This document shows, one piece after another, positions 36,555 to 43,427 of a stretch of 64,000 nt of DNA. The notes beneath the pieces are model-generated. The model did no database searches and was not told the origin of the DNA. It was given only the letters and a program-made list of their open reading frames with translations. The first letter of the stretch is position 1, and every line of letters begins with the position of its first letter. The DNA comes from Gemmatimonadota bacterium (GTDB taxonomy: Bacteria > Latescibacterota > UBA2968 > GCA-2709665): the NCBI GenBank assembly GCA_028874335.1, contig JAPPJY010000088.1:29944-93943 (forward strand). Direction: 5' to 3'. The position numbers were made by a program, and so were the translations under genes.

Positions 36555-37925
36555 TCAGTCGATGCTCGACGAGGCCATTTCGTATTCTCCCTGGACGCCT
36601 TTCACCGTATTCGAAGACCGGCGCTTGAACACGTTGCCGAATGCGCCGGCCAGGCGCAGGGCCTCGTCGGGGTGATCGTCGATGAGGTTGCTTTTTTCCT
36701 TCGGGTCGTCCGGAAGATGGTACAGTTCGTCGGGCTCGCCCGCGGGGCGCTGGATATAGCTCCAGGTGTTGTCGCGGGTGCAGCGGTCGATTCCGCCGTG
36801 GTAACCGGTGATCATCGTCCGCCGGTGTTCGTCAGCATCGCCCGTGAGAACGGACATGAAGCTCCGACCCGCCATGGCGTCGGCGTTACCGTCCAGACCG
36901 AGCGCGTCGAGGAGGGTGGGCAGCACGTCCTGGTACTGAACGATCGCTGACGTCCGGCGACCCCCGTGTCTTCCTCCCGGCAGTCTGACCATGAACGGCA
37001 CCTTGAGCAGTTCGTTGTACATCCGGTCCGCGCCCTTCAGGAATTTTCCGTGGTCATTCAGGGGATGTCCGTGGTCGGCCAGCAGAAAGATAACGCTGTC
37101 GTCGTAATATCCCAGGTTTCCGAGGGCTTCGAACAGCCGGCCGAGGCAGTGGTCCACAAAGGCGCATTCCCCCGCGTAGAGACCCTGGATGTGGGAGACC
37201 TCGTCCGATGAGGCCCAGTCTTCCGACGGTCCGCCCATCGGCATGATGAGGCGAGGACCCCGGTACCCGGGATCGGTGTAGCTGTCGAACTCCGGAACGG
37301 GATTCCACGGTTCGTGAGGGTCGAACGAATCCACCCAGAGCATCACGTTTTCGTGCGCCCGGTTCGATTCCAGCCAATTGATGGCGCTGTCGACCACCTG
37401 CCACGCGAACTCGTCCTCCTTCGAGTGGAAATCGTCGGTATTGGCCAGGAATTGCGAGATGCGCCGGCGCCAGGTCTCGGGATAGCTATCGTTGACGTAG
37501 TCATCCAAATTGCGCCGGGTTGGCGCGCTGATCCAGGGGTCGTATTCCTGGCCGCGGATCCAGTCGTAAGAAGCGAAATTCCGGTGGTAGTTCATTCCGG
37601 GAGCGCGATAGTGGTAGGTATCCGTGACGAGTCCGCAGACGTATCCCTCTTCGGAGAGGATCTGGGCGATATGTACGTCTTCCGCGGTCAGAGGTTGCCA
37701 GCCGCGGCTGTGCAGCGTGCGCTGTCCGGTCATCAGCTGGCAGCGGATTGGGATCGTCGGCAAGGCTTCGGGATAGGCGTTGTCGAAGACCACCGCCTCC
37801 CCGGCAAATGCGTCTATATTGGGCGTCCTGCACGGATCGATACCGGGAAAGGGCGCGACGCCGGCGTTGTACAGGCTCACGTGATCCTGTCGGAAGCTAT
37901 CGAGCACGATAAAGACGACGTTCAT
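36555..37925 (-). CDS. Sulfatase-fold (alkaline phosphatase superfamily) hydrolase with Thr at the FGly position
   Basis: 456 residues. The metal site is marked by VVFIVLDSFRQDHVSLY at the N-terminus and LLADHGHPLNDHGKFLKG later, and SFDPHEPWNPVPEF is the usual middle loop. In sulfatases the nucleophile is the formylglycine from C-x-P-S-R; here the aligned segment is T57-I-P-I-R61 followed by CQLMTG. So Cys is replaced by Thr, and the protein may act as a phosphodiesterase/phosphohydrolase with a Thr nucleophile, or be catalytically altered. It overlaps the dehydratase gene by four bases (ATGA). Confidence 0.85.
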   Translation of the reverse strand: MNVVFIVLDSFRQDHVSLYNAGVAPFPGIDPCRTPNIDAFAGEAVVFDNAYPEALPTIPIRCQLMTGQRTLHSRGWQPLTAEDVHIAQILSEEGYVCGLVTDTYHYRAPGMNYHRNFASYDWIRGQEYDPWISAPTRRNLDDYVNDSYPETWRRRISQFLANTDDFHSKEDEFAWQVVDSAINWLESNRAHENVMLWVDSFDPHEPWNPVPEFDSYTDPGYRGPRLIMPMGGPSEDWASSDEVSHIQGLYAGECAFVDHCLGRLFEALGNLGYYDDSVIFLLADHGHPLNDHGKFLKGADRMYNELLKVPFMVRLPGGRHGGRRTSAIVQYQDVLPTLLDALGLDGNADAMAGRSFMSVLTGDADEHRRTMITGYHGGIDRCTRDNTWSYIQRPAGEPDELYHLPDDPKEKSNLIDDHPDEALRLAGAFGNVFKRRSSNTVKGVQGEYEMASSSID

Positions 37926-39088
37926 GACGTCACCTCCTCCTGGGAGACGCGGCGTTCCCAGCCGTCCCTGAACAGCGGCAGGTGGTTGTTCACGGAATAG
38001 GGGTGTTTGCGTATCTCGTCGACGTTGAGGTCGATCCCCAGTCCGGGTGCGGCGGGCAGGCTGAAGTACCCGTCGACGACGTCATACCTTTCGCCGGTTA
38101 CCAGGTCCCGTTCCCACGCCACGTTGAATTCGTCGAAGGTTTCCTGAATGAAGTGGTTGGGCGTACATGACGCGAGTTGAAGGCAGATGGCGGTGCAGAC
38201 GGGGCCCTGCGCGTCGTGCGGCGCGACCACGCCGTAGTGCGCGTCGACCATATCGCAGATCATTCGGGTTGACCAGAGTCCGCCGCATGCCAGCGGCTCA
38301 GGCTGAAGGATGTGTACGACGTCGTGCTTCAGCAGTTCGGCGAACTGGTATTTCGTATGGAGGCTTTCCCCCGTGGCGATGGGAACCGGCGACTCTCTCG
38401 CGACCCGGACGAGGGCATCGATCTTGTGGTGAGGCGTCGGTTCCTCAAACCAGGTGGGGTTATAGGGTTCCATTTTTCGGGCGAATTTGAGTGCGGTGGA
38501 CGTGCTGAACCGGCAGTGGCCCTCTACGAGAACGTCCACGCCCGGTCCCACGGCGTCGCGGACGGCCGCGATGATGTCGACGGCCAGCGCCTCGTCATCC
38601 AGGTCCGTAATCTGGTAGGCGGAACCGAAAGGATCGAATTTGAGGGCCGTGTACCCGCGGCGGACCACGTCAAGCGCTTTCTCGTGAAAGTTCTCCGGCG
38701 TCCGCGGACCGCGATACCAGCCGTTCGCATAAGCGCGGATCCTGTCGCGCATTTCGCCGCCCAGAAGCTGGTAGACGGGCTTGTTCAGGCACTTGCCCAT
38801 GATATCCCAGCACGCGACTTCGATCGCCGCAACCGCGTGCTTGTGAATCTGACCGCCGTCCGTGTACACGTCGCGGTACATCCGCTGGACGATGCGTTCA
38901 GGCTGGAACGGATCCTGGCCTTCCCACTGCGGCCTGAGTTCGTGGATGGCCGATTCAACGGTCCTGGCCATGAAGTTGACCGTGCCCTCACCGACACCGT
39001 ATACCCCCTCGTCCGTATGCACGCGTGTAAACAGCCAGTTTTTCCACGGGTTGCCGGCAATGAAAGTTTCGACGTCCGTAATCTTCAT
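37922..39088 (-). CDS. Enolase-superfamily sugar-acid dehydratase (mandelate racemase / galactonate dehydratase group)
   Basis: 388 residues. The capping domain starts MKITDVETFIAGNPWKNWLF. Barrel motifs are KFDPFGSAY, VLVEGHCRFS (Glu-Gly-His at the first metal/acid-base strand), FEEPTPHHK, ATGESLHTK and APHDAQGPVC. The pattern is near D-galactonate and D-mannonate dehydratases, but the first ligand is Glu, not Asp. It removes water from an aldonic acid giving a 2-keto-3-deoxy acid, the substrate type for the aldolase at 35773. First gene of a minus-strand operon. Confidence 0.88.
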   Translation of the reverse strand: MKITDVETFIAGNPWKNWLFTRVHTDEGVYGVGEGTVNFMARTVESAIHELRPQWEGQDPFQPERIVQRMYRDVYTDGGQIHKHAVAAIEVACWDIMGKCLNKPVYQLLGGEMRDRIRAYANGWYRGPRTPENFHEKALDVVRRGYTALKFDPFGSAYQITDLDDEALAVDIIAAVRDAVGPGVDVLVEGHCRFSTSTALKFARKMEPYNPTWFEEPTPHHKIDALVRVARESPVPIATGESLHTKYQFAELLKHDVVHILQPEPLACGGLWSTRMICDMVDAHYGVVAPHDAQGPVCTAICLQLASCTPNHFIQETFDEFNVAWERDLVTGERYDVVDGYFSLPAAPGLGIDLNVDEIRKHPYSVNNHLPLFRDGWERRVSQEEVTS

Positions 39089-39305
39089 GAGATGCCTCGA
39101 TTCGCGTGTATTGAGGTCCGGGGTTTCTCAAAACGGACTTCCAATATTGTTCCGGAGCCAGGGCCCGTCAAGTCGTATTTCCGCGCCTGAAACGGGCCGG
39201 AACCTCGCGGGCTCCTCACACATTTCGCTTTCCATTGTGCCGGCAGTCGCGTAAGTTCGTTTGATCTGGATTCATATTCGGGCAAATACAACGGTGGGAG
39301 GGCGA

Positions 39306-40262
39306 TTGGAAGGGACATTGAGGATTACAGATGCCGAAATCGCGGGAATACTGTCCGCAAGGGAAGTTGTCGAAAGCTGTGACCGGGCGTTTCGCCTCTA
39401 TGGGTCCGGAGAGGCGCTGAATCCGCCGCGACGTGAAGAGGTGCGAAGGACGGGAGGCGCGGACCTGTTTCGCCTGGAGATGCCGGCGGAGTGGCCCGGG
39501 CGTTACCGTGCGAGGAAGGTGATCGTGGAGCGGTCGGATGTCTCGTCCGGTCGGCTTTCGGAGCGCACCGCGGTGATCGAACTGGAAGACGTTGCCACGG
39601 GCCGGAGCGCCGAACTGGACGCGGAATATCTGACCAATATGCGGACCGGCGCGGCGGGCGCCCTCGGAGTCCGCTATCTTGCCGGCGGTTCGGAGGTGCT
39701 GGCGATTGTGGGAACCGGTCGCGTATCACGCGCGCTTGCCCTGTGCGCCGACGCGGCCCTCGGCCCGCGGGAGATCAGGGCGACCAGCCGCAGCGCGGCC
39801 AACGTCGAGGCGTTTGCCGCGTACGTACAACCGAAGGTGAACGCCCGTATACGAAGGACGAACGCCATTGGCGACTGCCTGGAGGGCGCCGATGCCGTGC
39901 TCACGGCGGTTCCCACGCCCCACCCGATTCTGGGAAGGCAGGTCGTTGGCGACGCGGTGCATCTGTCCGTAATTGCAGGCGACCCGAGGACGGCTCAACT
40001 CAACCCGGGGCTATTGAGCAGCCGTGAGGTGGTTGCGGACCATCCCGAACAGGTCCTGAAGTCGGGAGATTTCCTGTTGGCCGGTCTGGGCCGGGACCGG
40101 TTGGCCGCAGACGGCGAGGGGCGCGTACTGACCATCGGAGACGCGGCGCTTGGCCGACTGGAAGACCGGCGCGGCCGGGGCGCGATTGCCTATTTCACCG
40201 GAATGGCCATCCAGGATCTGATGGCGGCTGTGCAGGTGTACGAACGCGTGGCAGGGCGCTGA
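39306..40262 (+). CDS. Ornithine cyclodeaminase / mu-crystallin family protein
   Basis: About 319 residues. The start is uncertain: TTG 39306 has GGGAGGG three bases upstream, TTG 39318 gives LRITDAEIAG as in relatives, and GTG 39294 is also possible. The frame is open from 39261. Family features are AEYLTNMRTGAAGALGVRYLAGG, the Rossmann motif AIVGTGRVSRALAL, and the AVLTAVPTPHPIL segment that replaces the usual VTAT loop. Members cyclise ornithine, reduce ketimines or make alanine. It is convergent with mazG, 16 bp apart. Confidence 0.85.
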   Translation: MEGTLRITDAEIAGILSAREVVESCDRAFRLYGSGEALNPPRREEVRRTGGADLFRLEMPAEWPGRYRARKVIVERSDVSSGRLSERTAVIELEDVATGRSAELDAEYLTNMRTGAAGALGVRYLAGGSEVLAIVGTGRVSRALALCADAALGPREIRATSRSAANVEAFAAYVQPKVNARIRRTNAIGDCLEGADAVLTAVPTPHPILGRQVVGDAVHLSVIAGDPRTAQLNPGLLSSREVVADHPEQVLKSGDFLLAGLGRDRLAADGEGRVLTIGDAALGRLEDRRGRGAIAYFTGMAIQDLMAAVQVYERVAGR

Positions 40263-40278
40263 GAATCGCAAGGCTGTT

Positions 40279-41085
40279 TCATGAGTCGCGATCGGTCGTC
40301 ACATCTTCCGCCTGGATTTTCTTTGATGCTTCCCATAGCCGGTCCATTTCTTCCAGACTGGCACCCTGCGGGCACTTTCCCTGTCTTTCAAGTTCCTGTT
40401 CTATGTAGCCGAAACGACTCTCGAATTTCCCTACCGTCTTCCGTAACGCTTCTTCCGGACAGACGCGCAGAAACCTTGCGAGGTTGACCAGAGAGAACAG
40501 GACGTCCCCAAGCTCTTCCTCGATGCCCTCTTCGTCTGCGTCCCGCCGCGCTTCGAGAAACTCACCCACTTCTTCGCGCACTTTGTCTACGACCTCTTCA
40601 GCATGCTTCCAGTCGAAGCCGGAACGGGCCGCCCGCTCCTGAACGCGCCGTGCCCTGAGCAGCGCGGGAAGTTGCCGGGGTATGCCGGCGAGGATGGACG
40701 GACCCTGGCCCTTTTCCCGCTTTTCCCGCGATTTGATGGCTTCCCAGTTTTCGACCACCTGTCCGGGGGTGTTCGCGGAGGCGTCCCCGAATACGTGCGG
40801 ATGCCTGCGGATGAGCTTTTCGGACGTGGACGCCGCCACTTCTTCGAGCGTGAACCTGCCTTCCTCCCGGGCAAGTTGTGCGTGAAAGACGATTTGAAGG
40901 AGCACATCGCCCAGTTCGTCCCGCAGGCCATCGTCGTCGCCACTGTCGATGGCATCCAGGGCTTCGTAGGTCTCTTCAATCAGATAGGGTTTTAAGCTCT
41001 GGTGGGTCTGCTCGCGGTCCCAGGGACAACCGTCAGGGCCGCGCAGCCGTGCCATGAGTTTGACGAGTCGATCGAGTTCGGACAT
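40279..41085 (-). CDS. mazG: Nucleoside triphosphate pyrophosphohydrolase
   Basis: 268 residues from ATG 41085 (MSELDRLVKLMARLRGPDGC) with GAGGA seven bases upstream; the frame extension to 41268 runs through repeat copy C. It has two tandem MazG domains. The first has EETYEALDAID and DELGDVLLQIVFHAQLA; the second has EEVGEFLEARRDADEEGIEEELGDVLFSLVNLA. It hydrolyses aberrant NTPs and contributes to ppGpp control during starvation. Length and motif pattern match the long MazG type. Confidence 0.93.
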   Translation of the reverse strand: MSELDRLVKLMARLRGPDGCPWDREQTHQSLKPYLIEETYEALDAIDSGDDDGLRDELGDVLLQIVFHAQLAREEGRFTLEEVAASTSEKLIRRHPHVFGDASANTPGQVVENWEAIKSREKREKGQGPSILAGIPRQLPALLRARRVQERAARSGFDWKHAEEVVDKVREEVGEFLEARRDADEEGIEEELGDVLFSLVNLARFLRVCPEEALRKTVGKFESRFGYIEQELERQGKCPQGASLEEMDRLWEASKKIQAEDVTTDRDS

Positions 41086-41097
41086 CCCGGGGTCCTC

Positions 41098-41227
41098 GTT
41101 AACCTTGATAGGAAAGTCTTCTTGGACGTTAAATCGAATATGTGTGAGTTGATAAAGGCTATTGGACTGCTGATTACCAGGATACACCAGGACACTGTAC
41201 GTGAAAGGAAAAAATGTCCTACGGGAC
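41098..41227 (-). repeat. Dispersed repeat, copy C (inverted, 5' part missing or diverged)
   Basis: On the minus strand it carries the same blocks as copies A and B: GTCCTGGTGTATCCTGGTAA, CAATAGCCTTTAT, ACATATTCGA, AACGTCC and TCAAGGTTAAC. Also present is the hairpin-T stretch (GTCC...GGAC then six T). It ends 13 bp before the mazG start codon, so it forms that gene's leader. The GC-rich 50 bp at the other end of A and B is not recognisable here. Confidence 0.8.
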
Positions 41228-41276
41228 GCCGGAGATCGCCATTCGAGAATCCGGGGCGCGGTCCACACGGCTTCGG

Positions 41277-41445
41277 CTAGTGTCCTGTCCCGGAAATAAG
41301 TTGCCTAAATTCGACTGCCGAGTCGCCCGGCTCGCAAGGCGCCAGAGCGCAGGCGACCTGCGTATGGTCGGCGAGCGAGGGGAACGCAGCGAGACGGGAT
41401 GAATCGTCGGTCGAATGGTGAGGAATTTTCGGGACAGGACACTAG
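41277..41445. mobile_element. MITE-like element with 16-bp perfect terminal inverted repeats
   Basis: Left end CTAGTGTCCTGTCCCG (41277-41292), right end the exact complement CGGGACAGGACACTAG (41430-41445). The match continues a few bases inward as GAAAT versus GAAAA. The 169-bp unit has no ORF. The interior is GC-rich with further short inverted segments (GCCGAGTCGCCCGGCTCG). There is no transposase. A TA or CTAG target duplication cannot be separated from the repeat ends. Confidence 0.8.
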
Positions 41446-41534
41446 GTGTTTTGCATAACGACAAACTACGCCGGAGGGCTCCGTGAGTCAACGGATATTG
41501 GAATCGCGGGGGCGTAGTAAATCAAAATTAGCCG

Positions 41535-41563
41535 TTGACAAAAGCCGGGTCGCGATGTATGTT
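41535..41563 (+). promoter_or_regulatory. Strong sigma70-type promoter for the 151-aa gene
   Basis: TTGACA at 41535-41540, a 17-base spacer and TATGTT at 41558-41563, about 92 bp before ATG 41655. It is one of the best promoter matches in the window. Confidence 0.7.
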
Positions 41564-41654
41564 TTTTCGTCGTGGATCTGCATCCCAACATACTGCGGCA
41601 CTTTAAATAATGCAGCCAGACGATCCGGCGTTCCAACAATCTGGAGGCGAGTGA

Positions 41655-42110
41655 ATGAGCAAGTCGGTCAAGGACATTATGCGAAAAATGGGAAACGATG
41701 AACTGAAAGACCAGGAACAGGAGCGATTCAGGAAGAAGGCGGAGGAGGTGTCGGAATACTACGACAGCGTGGGGGAAAAGTCGGAACTCGAAAAGAGGCA
41801 CGACCGGTTTCGCCAGCGTCAGGAATATGCCAGCCGGCTTGGCCCGGCGGCAGAGCGCCTGCCCATCCTCACGAAGGAGGAGCGGGAACGCCGCGAAAAG
41901 GAACGGCCCGTTCGCAGAGCCATCCGGTTCGAGGGTCCAATTGAGAAACTGATTGAAAAATACAAAGACCCGAAAGAAGTCTTCAACCACATGTCCCACG
42001 GACAGTTGATGAAATACGAACTGGAAGAGGAGACCGGTTGCATTTACGAAAAGGGCAAGCTGATATTCGACGGCGAGAAACTCGTGGACGGCGATGACGA
42101 CAGGCCTTGA
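41655..42110 (+). CDS. Small charged hypothetical protein (151 aa)
   Basis: I do not recognise the family. The protein is very rich in Lys, Glu and Arg, with long heptad-like helices (residues ~15-70, e.g. DQEQERFRKKAEEVSEYYDS). After it comes a more ordered part with RAIRFEGPIEKLIEKYKDPKE, HMSHGQLMKYELEEETG and an acidic end. The sequence has no Cys-pair, no signal peptide and no membrane segment. GGAGG stands upstream of the ATG. It is a monocistronic unit with its own promoter (41535) and terminator (42247), so it is probably well expressed. A nucleic-acid or ribosome-associated role would fit its charge, but this is only a guess. Confidence 0.75.
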   Translation: MSKSVKDIMRKMGNDELKDQEQERFRKKAEEVSEYYDSVGEKSELEKRHDRFRQRQEYASRLGPAAERLPILTKEERERREKERPVRRAIRFEGPIEKLIEKYKDPKEVFNHMSHGQLMKYELEEETGCIYEKGKLIFDGEKLVDGDDDRP

Positions 42111-42246
42111 TCGGTCATTTCGGGGATTGGAAGAGGAGAGGTCGGAACCCGCGCCGTCGTCGATGCAGGATTGATCGACCGATCACCCGGCAGGCGCGAC
42201 ACTGGATTCCGTTCGTCGAATCCATCCGCTATTGCGTTTGACAGGA

Positions 42247-42283
42247 CCCTTTGGATTTCTGAGATCCGAAGGGCTTCTTTTTT
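42247..42283 (+). terminator. Rho-independent terminator after the 151-aa gene
   Basis: Stem CCCTTTGGAT (42247-42256) and ATCCGAAGGG (42264-42273) with one G-T pair, loop of seven, then CTTCTTTTTT. The T-run is on the plus strand only. Confidence 0.85.
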
Positions 42284-42319
42284 CGGTGCAGCGCGAAAGC
42301 CGGTGTATCCGCCACCGGA

Positions 42320-43246
42320 TCAGGCTCCTTTTTGCGCGCGCTTTATGCAGGCTTCGAGGTACTCCCGAATCCTGTCTCCACATTCGGGGTCCTGGAGGGC
42401 AAAGTCAATAAACGCACGAAAGTAACTGGCGTGACTACCGATATCGTATCTTGTTTCATCCGGTAACAGCCGCACGCATCTGACCGGTTTCCCGCGCCGA
42501 ATTAGGCCGCGAATGGCTTCGGTGACGCCAATCTCCCCGCCCGCGGCCTGCGTAAGCGCGCGGATTTCGTCGAAGATATGGGGGCTGAATATATAGCGCG
42601 CGCTCACGGCCATCAGGCTGGGCGCTTCGTCCACGCCGGGCTTTTCGACAAGATCGTGGATGGCGAAGCTGTCTGCGTTCAGATCGCCTGCCGGGTCCGG
42701 CTTGACGATTCCGTAGCGTCCAACCATTTCGGACGTGACGGGACGGACGCCCACGGTACACGCGGACCCGTGTACGAGATGAGATTCGATCATTCGAGCC
42801 AGAAAGTTCGGCGTATGCCTGGTGTTGATGATCGTATCGCCGTAGGCGACCGCAAAGTGCTCCTTGTCCACGAAACTCTCGGCAGCGAGTATGGCGGCGC
42901 CCGTGCCCCGGAGTCTGTTCGCCGGGGTCAACGCCTGCTGTCGGGTATAAAAGAACTCGATGCCGCGCAGGCTGTAGTCGAGTTGACCCGCGTCATTGGA
43001 GGCGTGGTTCTGGTCGGACGGGGAGGCGAGATCGACGTTGTTGTCGAACTGGTTTTCAATGATGGTCTTGGTATGAGAGGTTATGAAGAGACACTTCGTC
43101 AGATTCGCGGCGGCCATTTCCTCGACGACGTGCTGTATCGCGGGGTATTTGCCAACGGGCAGCATCTCTTTCGGCAGGGCTCTTGTCGTGGGCAATAAAC
43201 GGGTGCCGAGCCCTGCAACCGGAATGACGACTTTTCGGACACGCAT
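42320..43246 (-). CDS. galU: UTP-glucose-1-phosphate uridylyltransferase (GalU type)
   Basis: 308 residues from ATG 43246, with AGGAT five bases upstream; 43270 is also open. Nucleotidyltransferase motifs are KVVIPVAGLGTRLLPTTRAL and PKEMLPVGKYPAIQHVVEEM, then AVAYGDTIIN with the metal Asp. It has the GalU-specific LVEKPGVDEAPSLMAVSARYIF and RYDIGSHASYFRAFIDFAL. It makes UDP-glucose from glucose-1-phosphate and UTP for envelope glycans. It is divergent from the GWxTD gene at 43428. A dTDP-glucose (RmlA) role is less likely. Confidence 0.88.
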   Translation of the reverse strand: MRVRKVVIPVAGLGTRLLPTTRALPKEMLPVGKYPAIQHVVEEMAAANLTKCLFITSHTKTIIENQFDNNVDLASPSDQNHASNDAGQLDYSLRGIEFFYTRQQALTPANRLRGTGAAILAAESFVDKEHFAVAYGDTIINTRHTPNFLARMIESHLVHGSACTVGVRPVTSEMVGRYGIVKPDPAGDLNADSFAIHDLVEKPGVDEAPSLMAVSARYIFSPHIFDEIRALTQAAGGEIGVTEAIRGLIRRGKPVRCVRLLPDETRYDIGSHASYFRAFIDFALQDPECGDRIREYLEACIKRAQKGA

Positions 43247-43367
43247 ACTGGATCCTTTGACTGGCCGCAAAGATAAACCTGCGCTGGCGCGTTGTCAATG
43301 CCGAAGCGCGCTGAAATTCCGGGTCCTGGAACCGGCTTCCGGCCCGTCCGCCAAGCATAGAATTCCT

Positions 43368-43396
43368 TTGCGCGCGCGGAGCATATTCGATAGATT
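43368..43396 (+). promoter_or_regulatory. Probable sigma70-type promoter for the second GWxTD gene
   Basis: TTGCGC at 43368-43373, 17-base spacer, TAGATT at 43391-43396, about 32 bp before ATG 43428. Moderate match in both boxes. Confidence 0.4.
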
Positions 43397-43427
43397 TTCT
43401 CAGTGACCCATCGCGGAAGGTGTGACC

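Noticed and set aside
41086..41268. N-terminal extension of mazG
   Set aside because: It reads through repeat copy C; the ATG at 41085 has GAGGA upstream and matches the family start.
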